Source: a bacterium (GTDB taxonomy: Bacteria > JAHJDO01). From it: a stretch of 49,108 nt of DNA. Positions within the stretch are counted from its first letter, which is position 1; each line of letters starts with the position of its first letter. Of this stretch, positions 33,631 to 42,181 are shown in pieces. The position numbers were made by a program, and so were the translations under genes. The notes below the pieces were generated by a model. That model did no database searches. It saw nothing but the letters and a program-made list of their open reading frames with translations, and was not told the DNA's origin. The stretch covers positions 1 to 49,108 of the forward strand of contig JAUSPT010000071.1 in assembly GCA_030652805.1 (NCBI GenBank), read 5' to 3'.

Positions 33631-33974
33631 AAATTAGAGATATTGTCCGCATTTTGGAGGCTGAAATATTGTGTTGTGAAAATTGTCTTGGGAAGAGAAT
33701 TTTGGATTTTGCAGCAAGTGATCTTTTAAGTGATGTTCTGGCTTATGAAAAGGAAAACTATTTGCTTTTAACAGGACTGACTTCTCAACAAGTTGTCCGA
33801 ACGGCTGAGATAACAGGCGCGGTTGCTATTGTCTTTGTAAGAGGGAAACTTCCTCCTCAGGAGGCAATCGGATTGGCAAAATCTCATCATATTCCTCTCC
33901 TGATGACAGATAAATCAATGTTTGATTCTTGCAGGAAAATAACTGAGGAACTTAGTAAAGAAAAGAATAAATGA
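33627..33974 (+). CDS. DRTGG-like domain protein 1
   Basis: Small (115 aa) cytosolic protein of the DRTGG-like family, found with hydrogenase or phosphotransacetylase genes in anaerobes; function unknown. Conserved features are ASDLLSDVLAYEKENYLLLTGLTSQQVVRTAEI and AIVFVRGKLPPQEAIGLAKSHHIPLLMTD. Two cysteines (EILCCENCLGK) lie near the start. The ATG at 33627 is chosen over 33576, which is deep in rex. It overlaps the rex end by 4 bp (ATGA) and the next start. A homologue, 34908-35243, is encoded after the next gene. Confidence 0.82.
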   Translation: MKIRDIVRILEAEILCCENCLGKRILDFAASDLLSDVLAYEKENYLLLTGLTSQQVVRTAEITGAVAIVFVRGKLPPQEAIGLAKSHHIPLLMTDKSMFDSCRKITEELSKEKNK

Positions 33975-34921
33975 ATATATATAATCATTCTAAGGAAAAA
34001 TTAACACTGGCTAATGAGTTGATATATGAAATCAAGGTCAAGGAAGCAATGTCAAAAAACTTACTGTTCTTTAATGAAAATGCTACTTTCAGAGAAATTC
34101 AATTAGCACTCAAGGAGAAAAAAATTTCAGGAGTCCCTGTAATTGATGCTAAAAAAAATCTTGTAGGCATTGTAAGTATCGATGATATCATTACAGCTTT
34201 TGATAAGAACTACGTAGATAATAAAATTAGTGATTATATGACCAGAAATGTAATCACTATCCCCAAGAATTTTTCGGTAATTTCTGCAATTAACAGGTTA
34301 GAAAAATTTAAGGTGGGAAGACTTCCTGTTACCGAATCTTCAAAAAGCCGAAAAGTTGCAGGGATAATAACTCTTAGTGATATTTTAAACAGATTGTTAG
34401 TTGTAGTTCATTCAATTGCTGAAGAAGTTGAGGAGAGAGAAGCAAAAAACACCCAGATTTCTAAAAATTTAATAAGGGAAATTGCCAAAAAACCGCTACA
34501 ATTTGAAGTTAAGGGAGATGATTTTGATAATGCTGGTAGAGCAGCCAGCATAACCAAAAAGTACTTTCAAAACCTAGGAATTAGTAAAGATATTATTCGC
34601 AGGATTGCTATAGTCTGCTATGAAGCTGAAATGAATATTTGCCTTCATTCCTTAGGAGGAAATATCACTATTAAACTAGATGGTAATAATATTGCAATTT
34701 GTGCTTATGATAAAGGCCCTGGGATTGCTGATGTTAAACTGGCACTAAAACCAGGGTTTACCACAGCATCAGAAAAGATAAGGGCATTAGGTTTTGGTGC
34801 CGGCATGGGACTTCCTAATATAAAACGTTGTTCTGACAATTTAGAGATAAAATCTTGTTTAAAGGCAGGGACAATCTTAAAAGCAAAAATTAATTTAGGA
34901 GAGGGAAATGAGGCTATCTAA
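33971..34921 (+). CDS. CBS-pair / RsbW-like ATPase fusion
   Basis: A signalling protein of 316 aa. Residues ~20-155 form a tandem CBS pair (VKEAMSKNLLFFNENATFREI, GVPVIDAKKNLVGIVSIDDII, ISDYMTRNVITIPKNFSVI, GRLPVTESSKSRKVAGIITLSDIL), expected to bind adenine nucleotides. Residues ~175-316 form a GHKL ATPase of the SpoIIAB/RsbW kind: N-box IAIVCYEAEMNICLHS, G1 DKGPGIADV and G2 GFGAGMGLPNIKRCSD. No His-kinase phosphoacceptor domain is present. It may be a switch that senses energy charge and phosphorylates or binds a partner. Overlaps of 4 bp before and 14 bp after tie it to the two DRTGG-like genes. Confidence 0.85.
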   Translation: MNIYNHSKEKLTLANELIYEIKVKEAMSKNLLFFNENATFREIQLALKEKKISGVPVIDAKKNLVGIVSIDDIITAFDKNYVDNKISDYMTRNVITIPKNFSVISAINRLEKFKVGRLPVTESSKSRKVAGIITLSDILNRLLVVVHSIAEEVEEREAKNTQISKNLIREIAKKPLQFEVKGDDFDNAGRAASITKKYFQNLGISKDIIRRIAIVCYEAEMNICLHSLGGNITIKLDGNNIAICAYDKGPGIADVKLALKPGFTTASEKIRALGFGAGMGLPNIKRCSDNLEIKSCLKAGTILKAKINLGEGNEAI

Positions 34922-35243
34922 GATTATTGATAAATGCAAATTAGAAAAAATTGCTGTATGTTCGGATTGTGAAATTGAGACAGGATATTGCGGCGATTTA
35001 ATGTCTAATGTTATGGCTCATGCTGCTCAGAATTGTATTTGGGTTACTATACAGGCACATAAAAACAGTATCGCAGTTGCTCTCATTAAGGATATTCGGG
35101 CAATAATATTTACCAATAATGTACAAGTTGAACCTGAAGTAATTGAAAAAGCCAAAGAAGAGAAGATTAATTTACTGAGAACGGGAAAGGATTCCTTTGC
35201 GATTTGCGGAGAAATATATGGCATGCTGGAGGTTAAAAACTGA
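34908..35243 (+). CDS. DRTGG-like domain protein 2
   Basis: Paralogue of the 33627 gene, 111 aa. The family core reads GYCGDLMSNVMAHAAQNCIWVTIQAHKNSIAVALIKDIRAIIFTNN, and ends EKINLLRTGKDSFAICGEIYGML. VCSDCEIETGYC holds three cysteines near the N-terminus. Function unknown; a nucleotide or metabolite-binding regulatory role is likely. Its start overlaps the CBS-ATPase gene by 14 bp, and its stop (TGA) is entered by the CTG start proposed for the PHP gene. Confidence 0.78.
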   Translation: MRLSKIIDKCKLEKIAVCSDCEIETGYCGDLMSNVMAHAAQNCIWVTIQAHKNSIAVALIKDIRAIIFTNNVQVEPEVIEKAKEEKINLLRTGKDSFAICGEIYGMLEVKN

Positions 35244-35959
35244 AAAGGATTGATTTGCATATGCACTCTGCGCTTTCAGCTTGTTGCGCGGATGAAATGT
35301 CGCCAAGGATGATTTTAGATATGGCATTAAAAAGAAATTTAAATGTTGTTTCTATAACTGACCATAATGCTGTTAAGCATTCAATTGCAGCCTGTCAGTT
35401 AAGTAAAAAAGACTCGATTGCAGTTATCCCCGGTGTTGAGCTAACAACCAGAGAAGAAGTACATCTTCTGGCATATTTCCCGAATGTAGAGACTTTGTTA
35501 AAATTAGAAAAGAAAATAGATAGTTGTTTACCAAAAGCAAGTAATAATCCAAAAATTTTTGGGCATCAGGTACGTTATGATCTAAATGGAGAGATCGTTG
35601 GGCTTGATAACAAATTAAGACAGACAGCTCTGGATATGGGATTAGATAATCTTGTTGATTTTATTCATAACCTTGGGGGTATAGCGGTTCCTGCGCATAT
35701 TGATAAAGATAGGTTCAGCATGCTCAGCCAATTGGGTTTTTTAGATCCGGAAGCAAATTTTGATGCGGTGGAGATTTCCAAATTTAAATGGGGAAAAGAA
35801 AGTTTTCATTTGACAGACGTTTGGGAAGGGTTTCCTGTAATAGCAGGTTCTGACAGTCATGCTATCGATGACATAGGACTTTTTTTTATGGAAGATATCA
35901 ATGAAGAAATCAGCGATTTTTCATCTTTAAAAGATTTTTTTGGGGAAAATAAACAATGA
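35240..35959 (+). CDS. PHP-domain phosphoesterase (CTG start proposed)
   Basis: PHP-family metal-dependent phosphoesterase, about 240 aa, substrate unknown. Metal ligands are in DLHMHSALS, VSITDHNAVKHS, PGVELTTREEVHLLAYF, IAVPAHIDKDRF and AGSDSHAIDDIG. The first motif matters for the start: a TTG at 35255 would remove the Asp and Leu of DLHMHS. CTG at 35240 gives LKRIDLHMHS, the standard PHP opening (M-x-x-I-D-L-H-x-H-S), and has RBS GGAGG at 35228-35232, overlapping the previous stop as CTGA. It lies in a group of signalling-like genes and may turn over a phosphorylated signal (inference). Confidence 0.82.
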   Translation: MKRIDLHMHSALSACCADEMSPRMILDMALKRNLNVVSITDHNAVKHSIAACQLSKKDSIAVIPGVELTTREEVHLLAYFPNVETLLKLEKKIDSCLPKASNNPKIFGHQVRYDLNGEIVGLDNKLRQTALDMGLDNLVDFIHNLGGIAVPAHIDKDRFSMLSQLGFLDPEANFDAVEISKFKWGKESFHLTDVWEGFPVIAGSDSHAIDDIGLFFMEDINEEISDFSSLKDFFGENKQ

Positions 35960-36510
35960 AAGATTTAGCAGACCATTTATTTGACATTCTGGAAAATTCA
36001 GTGACGGCTGAGGCGACGGAAATTAAAGTTACATTGGGACTGTGTAATAAGCGATTTTTTTGTGAAATAAAAGATAATGGCAGAGGTATTAAAAGCGAAG
36101 ACGTGACTGATCCTTTTGTAACATCCAGAAAGGAACGAAAAGTTGGGTTGGGCCTTCCGCTTTTGAAGAAGACAGCAGAAAATACAAACGGATTTCTCAG
36201 GATTTCTAGATTAGAAGACAATGGAACATTCCTTGAATTTGAGACAGATATATCTCATATTGATGCAAAGCCATTCGGTAATTTGGCAAAGGTTTTTGTT
36301 GATGCTCTACGTTCATGGCCAGGGGTTGATTTTGAGGTTTTAATAGAGAGAAAAAAAAGCAAAAACGAACAAGTTCTTAATACAAAAGAAATTAGAGATA
36401 CTATGGGCTGTTCTGATATACAGTATAAAGAAATACAGGATTTTGTTTATCAATCTATTGACAAAGAACTTACAAGAATTGGTATTAACACACAATTCGG
36501 CAATTTTTAA
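35956..36510 (+). CDS. Stand-alone GHKL ATPase
   Basis: ATP-binding protein of 184 aa with the histidine-kinase-like fold only: N-box LADHLFDILENSVTAEA, G1 IKDNGRGIKSED and G2 KVGLGLPLLKKTAENT. It has no sensor, no phosphoacceptor His domain and no membrane helix. A C-terminal extension of some 80 residues (about 105-184) is not familiar. It may bind or phosphorylate one of the small partners in the operon. It overlaps the PHP gene by 4 bp. The first hydrogenase-type gene follows after 19 bp with its own RBS AAGGAG. Confidence 0.8.
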   Translation: MKDLADHLFDILENSVTAEATEIKVTLGLCNKRFFCEIKDNGRGIKSEDVTDPFVTSRKERKVGLGLPLLKKTAENTNGFLRISRLEDNGTFLEFETDISHIDAKPFGNLAKVFVDALRSWPGVDFEVLIERKKSKNEQVLNTKEIRDTMGCSDIQYKEIQDFVYQSIDKELTRIGINTQFGNF

Positions 36511-36529
36511 TCTTACATAAAGGAGAGCT

Positions 36530-36895
36530 ATGAAAAACTTAGAAGAACTAAAGCAGATAAGGGATAAAGTAAAGAAAAATCTTCAGATGCGGTCGGGAAA
36601 ACACAAAGTTCGAATTGTTGTTTGCATGGCAACCTGTGGTATTGCTGCCGGAGCAAGGCAAACGATGAACACTCTGGTGGATCTTATTGAAAAGAGCAAT
36701 AGGGACGATATTGTAATCACTACTTCCGGTTGTGCTGGATTTTGTGAGCAGGAACCTATGATCCAAATTTACATAGAAGATAAGGAACCCGTGGTTTATG
36801 GAAAGGTTGACTTAAAGGCTGCGGAAGAAATCTTTGAGAAGCATATTCTAAATGGTCAGATTGTAGAAAGATATCTTTTTTCTAAGGGAAAATAA
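36530..36895 (+). CDS. HndB-like [2Fe-2S] protein
   Basis: Thioredoxin-like [2Fe-2S] ferredoxin, 121 aa, of the HndB type found in NADP-reducing hydrogenase operons. Four likely ligand Cys lie in VVCMATCGIAAGA (about residues 26-38) and TTSGCAGFCEQEP (about residues 63-75). The end YGKVDLKAAEEIFEKHILNG matches the family. It lies 2 bp before the first NuoE-like gene. It probably shuttles electrons within the hydrogenase complex. Confidence 0.85.
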   Translation: MKNLEELKQIRDKVKKNLQMRSGKHKVRIVVCMATCGIAAGARQTMNTLVDLIEKSNRDDIVITTSGCAGFCEQEPMIQIYIEDKEPVVYGKVDLKAAEEIFEKHILNGQIVERYLFSKGK

Positions 36896-36897
36896 TT

Positions 36898-37389
36898 ATG
36901 GAATGCCTTTGCAAAGAAAAGGAACTTACCAGTGAACAGAAATATAGCCAGCTTAAAGAGTTCATTGATAAAAGCAAGGATAAAAAAGGCTATTTAATTC
37001 CTGTTCTCCACATGGCTCAAACAATCTTTGGATATCTTTCCCTTGAAGTGCAAAATTTTGTAGCAATGGAAATGGATATTTCGGTAAGTATAGTTACGGG
37101 AGTGGTTACTTTTTATTCCTATTTTAAAACCTCTCCTACCGGCAGGCATACTATTACTGTATGTTTGGGTACGGCTTGTTATGTCAGAGGCGCAAAAAAA
37201 ATATTAGAAGCGCTTGAGAAAAAACTTGGTATCAAGATCGGTGAAACTACTGAAGATAGAAGATTTTCTCTTGGAGCGCAAAGATGTTTAGGGGCCTGCG
37301 GATTAGCTCCTGTCATTATGGTTGGCAAAGATATCCATGGACGGATGTCTGCTCAAAAATTAGATGCAATAATAGAACAATATAAATAA
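36898..37389 (+). CDS. NuoE/HydC-like subunit 1
   Basis: [2Fe-2S] thioredoxin-fold subunit (HydC, HndA or NuoE family), 163 aa. An N-terminal helical domain (GYLIPVLHMAQTIFGYLS) precedes the cluster ligands CLGTACYVRGA (about residues 88-98) and RCLGACGLAPVIM (about residues 129-141). VVTFYSYFKTSPTGRHTI is the conserved linker. It would pair with the NuoF-GltD protein directly downstream. A second, differing NuoE is encoded at 40393. Confidence 0.92.
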   Translation: MECLCKEKELTSEQKYSQLKEFIDKSKDKKGYLIPVLHMAQTIFGYLSLEVQNFVAMEMDISVSIVTGVVTFYSYFKTSPTGRHTITVCLGTACYVRGAKKILEALEKKLGIKIGETTEDRRFSLGAQRCLGACGLAPVIMVGKDIHGRMSAQKLDAIIEQYK

Positions 37390-37405
37390 GGCAGAAAATA
37401 TCATT

Positions 37406-40396
37406 ATGTATAATCTAAGAACGCATGTTCTTCTTTGTTATGGAGGCGCCTGCCTTTCTTCCGGTGCTGAAAGTCTTAAGGGAGCAATGGAGAAAGCAAT
37501 AAACGAAGTTGGCATTCAAAATGAAGTTGATGTTATTACTACCGGATGCATGGGAACCTGTGAGTTAGGTCCGGTTATGATTGTTTATCCTGATGGAGTA
37601 TTTTACCAAAAGGTTAAAGCTGAAGACGCGAAAGAAATTGTCCGTGAACATTTGCTAAAAGGAAGAGTGGTTAAGCGTCTTTTTTACAAAAAGCCAAAGA
37701 CTGAAGAAATGGTGGAAATGTTTAATGATATTGATTTCTTCAAGCTTCAGAAAAAAATAGCTCTCAGGAATTGCGGGATTATCAATCCGCTTGATATTGA
37801 TGAGTATATTGCCGCTGACGGATATATGGCTCTTGGAAAAGCGCTGACGGAAATGACTCCGCATAAAGTGATCAAAGAAATCAAAAGATCAGGACTCAGG
37901 GGACGCGGAGGGGCAGGATTCCCTACAGGTTTAAAGTGGGAGCTTACTGCCGCATCCGCAGGAAAACAGAAGTATGTGGTATGTAACGCTGATGAGGGCG
38001 ATCCCGGAGCTTTCATGGACAGAAGTATTCTGGAAGGAGATCCTCACAGTGTCATGGAAGCCATGATGATATGCGGTTATGCTATTGGCTCAAATCAGGG
38101 ATATGTGTATGTTCGCGCAGAATATCCACTGGCAGTAGAAAGATTATCGCTTGCCATTGAGCAGGCAAGGAAGAGCGAACTTCTTGGAGAAAATATTCTT
38201 GGAACAGGTTTTAATTTTGAGATAGATATCAGGATGGGCGCCGGAGCCTTCGTATGCGGAGAGGAAACTGCGCTTATGCGTTCCGTAGAAGGCATGAGGG
38301 GAGAACCGCGGACAAAACCGCCTTTTCCAGCTCAAAAGGGTCTGTTTGACTGCCCAACAGTGCTAAATAATGTAGAAACTTTTGCCAATGTCCCTTATAT
38401 AATTTTGCAAGGTGCTGATGATTTTGCTTCTGTCGGAACTGAGAAAAGTAGAGGAACAAAGGTTTTTGCTCTGGCGGGAGATATAAATAACACAGGTCTT
38501 ATTGAGATACCTATTGGAATGCCATTGGGAACAATTATCTATGATATCGGAGGAGGTATTCCAAATAATAAAAAATTAAAAGCAGTGCAGATTGGAGGCC
38601 CTTCAGGCGGATGCATTCCTGTTCAACACTTAAATGTACCCGTTGATTATGAATCATTGCAGGAACTCGGCGCTATTATGGGCTCGGGCGGTTTGATTGT
38701 TATGGATGAAGACACCTGTATGGTTGATCTGGCGCGCTATTTCATGGAGTTCATTCAGGAAGAGTCGTGTGGGATGTGTACTCCATGCCGTCAAGGAACG
38801 CGAATTATGCTGGACATTCTTACCAGGATCTGTGATGGAAAAGGCAGAATGGAGGACATCAATATTCTTGAAGAATTATCATATCAAATAAAACAAACTT
38901 CACTTTGCGGATTAGGACAAACTGCGCCAAATCCGATTTTATCTACTTTGAAATATTTCAAAGTAGAATATATTGAACATATCCGGGATAAAAAATGCCG
39001 CGCAGGAGTATGTTCAAAATTGGTATATGCTCCCTGCTCTAATATCTGTCCTGCATCAGTAGATGTGCCGGCCTATCTGGCATATACAAAAGAGGGCAAC
39101 TTCAAACAAGCTTTAAAGGTTCATTTGAAGACTAATCCGTTCCCTGCAGTCTGCGGACGTGTATGTCCACACCAGTGCGAAGCTAAATGCAGAAGGAACG
39201 ATATTGATTCGGCGGTAAACATTCGTTCTGTAAAACGTTTTATGGCAGATTCAATAGAAGATTATCTGGAATGTTTCCCTGAAAAGCGCAAGCCTAACAA
39301 ACTAAAGATAGCTGTAGTAGGTTCAGGACCATCAGGTCTATCCAATGCCTATTTTTTAACCATGCTGGGGTATGATGTAACTGTTTTTGAATCTGAGTCC
39401 AAAGCAGGAGGAATGCTTACCCACGCTATTCCTTCCTATAGACTTCCTAATAATATTGTGGAGAAAGAAATTCAGGCTTTATGTGGATATGGGGTGAAAA
39501 TAAAAACTGCTACGAATGTCGGCAGGGATATCAGCATTGACGAACTTAGAAAACAGGACTTTAAAGCTTTTTATATTGCTTCCGGCGCAGAGGATTCTAT
39601 TATGCCACGCATTGAAGGGATAGATAATGAAAAAGTTATGACTGGATTGGATTTTTTATATAAAGTAAATAACGAAGAAGAGGTAAATGCAGGAAAGGAA
39701 GTAGTAGTTATTGGCGGCGGAAACACAGCAATTGATGCTGCAAGAACAGCAAAACGACTTGGCGCAGATGTGACCATAGTATATCGTCGAACCAGAGAAG
39801 AAATGCCTGCTGAAATAGAGGAAATTAAGGAGGCGGAAAACGAGGGGATAAAGATACAGCTTCTTCAAAATATTAAATCAGTCAGGTCAATTAATAATGG
39901 GTTAGAAGTTGAATTTGTAAATATGCGGCTTAGCGAATTTGATAAATCAGGCAGACGAAGACCTGTCGAAATAGAAACATCTTCTTTTTTCAGGAAAATT
40001 GATTCATTGATTTTAGCTATCGGGCAGAAACCGTCTCATGGCGCTTTATTCGACAAAGGATTAATGAAAGATATGTTTGCCGGCGGGGATGTAGTAACAG
40101 GTCCTGCTACAGTGGTAGAGGCGATTGGGGAGGCGCAGAGAGCAGCAGAGGCTATTGATAAATATTTAACCGGCGGCAGAGAGAAATACCCATGGAATAT
40201 TATGAATCCAATTGAAGTTGCATTTGACACGGAAGAAGAACCTGTTAGTTATAAAAGAGAAAAAAATCTTTTGATTCCCTTAAAAGATAGAAAATCTTTT
40301 ACTGAAGTTGAAAAAACATGGAACAGAGAGACTGCCTGCAAAGAAACAGAGAGATGTCTGCGTTGTGAATATAAAAAAGAAGAGGAAGAGCTATGA
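37406..40396 (+). CDS. NuoF-GltD fusion flavoprotein
   Basis: A 996-aa redox protein. Order: thioredoxin-like [2Fe-2S] domain (LLCYGGACLSSGAE, TTGCMGTCELGP; residues ~1-100); NuoF/HydB core with FMN- and NAD-binding (RGRGGAGFPTGLKW ~165, CNADEGDPGAFMDR, CGEETALMRSVEG); SLBB; [4Fe-4S] site (SCGMCTPCRQGT ~455, with CGLG later). Then a GltD/NfnB-like module from ~540: Fe-S segment CSNICPASVDVPAY and AVCGRVCPHQCEAKC, FAD fold VVGSGPSGLSNAY ~637, NAD(P) fold VVIGGGNTAIDAA ~767, and CKETERCLRC at the end. It could link NADH and NADPH pools to the hydrogenase by two flavins. Its stop overlaps the second NuoE gene. Confidence 0.88.
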   Translation: MYNLRTHVLLCYGGACLSSGAESLKGAMEKAINEVGIQNEVDVITTGCMGTCELGPVMIVYPDGVFYQKVKAEDAKEIVREHLLKGRVVKRLFYKKPKTEEMVEMFNDIDFFKLQKKIALRNCGIINPLDIDEYIAADGYMALGKALTEMTPHKVIKEIKRSGLRGRGGAGFPTGLKWELTAASAGKQKYVVCNADEGDPGAFMDRSILEGDPHSVMEAMMICGYAIGSNQGYVYVRAEYPLAVERLSLAIEQARKSELLGENILGTGFNFEIDIRMGAGAFVCGEETALMRSVEGMRGEPRTKPPFPAQKGLFDCPTVLNNVETFANVPYIILQGADDFASVGTEKSRGTKVFALAGDINNTGLIEIPIGMPLGTIIYDIGGGIPNNKKLKAVQIGGPSGGCIPVQHLNVPVDYESLQELGAIMGSGGLIVMDEDTCMVDLARYFMEFIQEESCGMCTPCRQGTRIMLDILTRICDGKGRMEDINILEELSYQIKQTSLCGLGQTAPNPILSTLKYFKVEYIEHIRDKKCRAGVCSKLVYAPCSNICPASVDVPAYLAYTKEGNFKQALKVHLKTNPFPAVCGRVCPHQCEAKCRRNDIDSAVNIRSVKRFMADSIEDYLECFPEKRKPNKLKIAVVGSGPSGLSNAYFLTMLGYDVTVFESESKAGGMLTHAIPSYRLPNNIVEKEIQALCGYGVKIKTATNVGRDISIDELRKQDFKAFYIASGAEDSIMPRIEGIDNEKVMTGLDFLYKVNNEEEVNAGKEVVVIGGGNTAIDAARTAKRLGADVTIVYRRTREEMPAEIEEIKEAENEGIKIQLLQNIKSVRSINNGLEVEFVNMRLSEFDKSGRRRPVEIETSSFFRKIDSLILAIGQKPSHGALFDKGLMKDMFAGGDVVTGPATVVEAIGEAQRAAEAIDKYLTGGREKYPWNIMNPIEVAFDTEEEPVSYKREKNLLIPLKDRKSFTEVEKTWNRETACKETERCLRCEYKKEEEEL

Positions 40397-40863
40397 TGAT
40401 AAAAAAAATTGTTAAAAAGCACGGAAATAAAAAAGAGAATTTATTGCAGATACTGCATGACATTCAGAGCCAAAATCCAAAGAGCTACATTACTGAAGAG
40501 GATATTAATACGCTAAGTAGAGAAATGATTATATCTGTATCCGAAATTAAGGGAACTGCTTCTTTTTACACCATGTTTAGTTTTACACCGCGCGGTAAAT
40601 ATATAATCAGAGTTTGTGAGAGTCCACCATGCCATATTCTAGGCGCGCAAACTATTTTCGAAGCGATAGAATCAAAATTAGGGGTTAAGGCTGGAGAAAC
40701 AACTGATGATGGCCTTTTTACGTTAGAGGGAACAAGTTGTCTTGGGATTTGCGGAGTTGCTCCTGCTATGATGATCAATGATGAAGCCTATGGAAATTTA
40801 AACGAAGAAAAAATATATAAAATATTGGGGCAAATTCAAGAAAAGGAAGGGGGAAAAGCATGA
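40393..40863 (+). CDS. NuoE/HydC-like subunit 2
   Basis: Second [2Fe-2S] NuoE-like subunit, 156 aa. Cluster ligands: CESPPCHILGA (about residues 75-85) and SCLGICGVAPAMM (about residues 116-128). It has a basic N-terminus (MMIKKIVKKHGNKKEN) and KGTASFYTMFSFTPRGKYII as the linker. The start may be 40393 or 40396 (ATGATG). It overlaps both neighbours by 4 bp. It is only moderately like the first copy, so the two belong to separate sub-modules and are not a recent duplication. Confidence 0.92.
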   Translation: MMIKKIVKKHGNKKENLLQILHDIQSQNPKSYITEEDINTLSREMIISVSEIKGTASFYTMFSFTPRGKYIIRVCESPPCHILGAQTIFEAIESKLGVKAGETTDDGLFTLEGTSCLGICGVAPAMMINDEAYGNLNEEKIYKILGQIQEKEGGKA

Positions 40864-42158
40864 ATCGGATTGTTCTTGAGAACTGCGGGAAGATTAATCC
40901 TGAAGATATTGAAGAATACATCGGTGTTGGTGGATATGAAGCGCTAGGTATGGCTCTGGAGAGAAAAACGCCGGAAGATATTATTAAGACAGTAAAGGAT
41001 TCCAAACTTGTAGGAAGAGGGGGCGCAGGATTTCCAACAGGTTTAAAATGGTCATTTGCTAGAGCATCGAAAGAGACGCAAAAATATGTTATATGCAATG
41101 CGGATGAAGGAGAGCCAGGCACCTTTAAGGATCGCCTGATTATGGAGGGAGACCCGCATAAGGTTCTGGAAGGTATGGCGCTTTGTGGATACGCAATAGG
41201 TGCTAATACAGCTTATATCTACATTCGCGGAGAATACCAGCTTTCTATTCAAAGATTAACAAAAGCCATAAAAGACGCTGAGAAATTAGGGCTATTAGGT
41301 AAAAATATTTTCGGTGCGGACTTTGATTTTAATGTAAAGATTAAGATTGGAGCAGGTTCTTATGTTTGCGGAGAAGAAACAGCTCTTCTGAATTCAATGG
41401 AAGGATTAAGAGGCGAGCCGAGACTTAAGCCGCCTTTTCCTGCTGAATCAGGATTTTTATCCAAGCCGACAAACGTAAATAATGTTGAAACCTTTGCCAA
41501 TATAGCTCCTATTATATTAAACGGATCTGACTGGTTTAAGAAATTTGGAACAGAAAGCACTCCGGGAACTAAAGTCTATACCATATTGGGACATATAAAA
41601 CGTCCCGGCTTGATTGAGGTTCCCATGGGAATCACTCTGAGAGAGATTATTTATGATTATGCTGGAGGCATGTCTTCCGGAAAATTCAAAATGGCTCAAA
41701 TAGGAGGAACTGCCGGAGACATTGTTTCATCAGCTCTTATGGATGCTCCGCTTGAGTATCAGTCACTTCAGGCGCTGGGGCATAATCTGGGTTCCGGCGC
41801 AATATTGATTATGAATGAAACAGTTTTAGTTGCGGATTTCCTGGCTTGCTGCATGAAATTCTTTGTTCATGAGTCATGCGGAAAATGTTCTGTATGCAGA
41901 ATTGGTACAAAACAGATGTATAACGCTTTCAAACGCATGGAAAAGCAGGAAGCCTATTTTGATGAACTTGAGACTATAAAAGAGCTGGCTGAGGAACTTA
42001 AACTTACAGCTTTTTGTCCTATGGGACAGTCTGTTGCTTCACCCATTCTTTCTGCTTTGAAGTATTTTGGAAAGGAACTCGCTCTAGGAGTAAATCCTGA
42101 CAGGAAGCGAGAACCTGTAACCAGAGAAAACCCTAACATAGTATTAAACTATTCTTAG
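40860..42158 (+). CDS. NuoF/HydB-like subunit 2
   Basis: NADH- and FMN-binding subunit of bifurcating hydrogenases, 432 aa, without N-terminal ferredoxin or C-terminal 2x[4Fe-4S] extension. Motifs: GRGGAGFPTGLKW (about residue 53), CNADEGEPGTFKDR, YIYIRGEYQ, GAGSYVCGEETALLNSMEG, and the [4Fe-4S] site SCGKCSVCRIGT with FCPMG (from about residue 340). It would form the HydBC pair with the 40393 product next to HydA. The RBS (AAGGAAGGGGG) is strong and inside the end of the previous gene. Confidence 0.92.
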   Translation: MNRIVLENCGKINPEDIEEYIGVGGYEALGMALERKTPEDIIKTVKDSKLVGRGGAGFPTGLKWSFARASKETQKYVICNADEGEPGTFKDRLIMEGDPHKVLEGMALCGYAIGANTAYIYIRGEYQLSIQRLTKAIKDAEKLGLLGKNIFGADFDFNVKIKIGAGSYVCGEETALLNSMEGLRGEPRLKPPFPAESGFLSKPTNVNNVETFANIAPIILNGSDWFKKFGTESTPGTKVYTILGHIKRPGLIEVPMGITLREIIYDYAGGMSSGKFKMAQIGGTAGDIVSSALMDAPLEYQSLQALGHNLGSGAILIMNETVLVADFLACCMKFFVHESCGKCSVCRIGTKQMYNAFKRMEKQEAYFDELETIKELAEELKLTAFCPMGQSVASPILSALKYFGKELALGVNPDRKREPVTRENPNIVLNYS

Positions 42159-42181
42159 AAATGAATAAGGAGACAAGAGAG

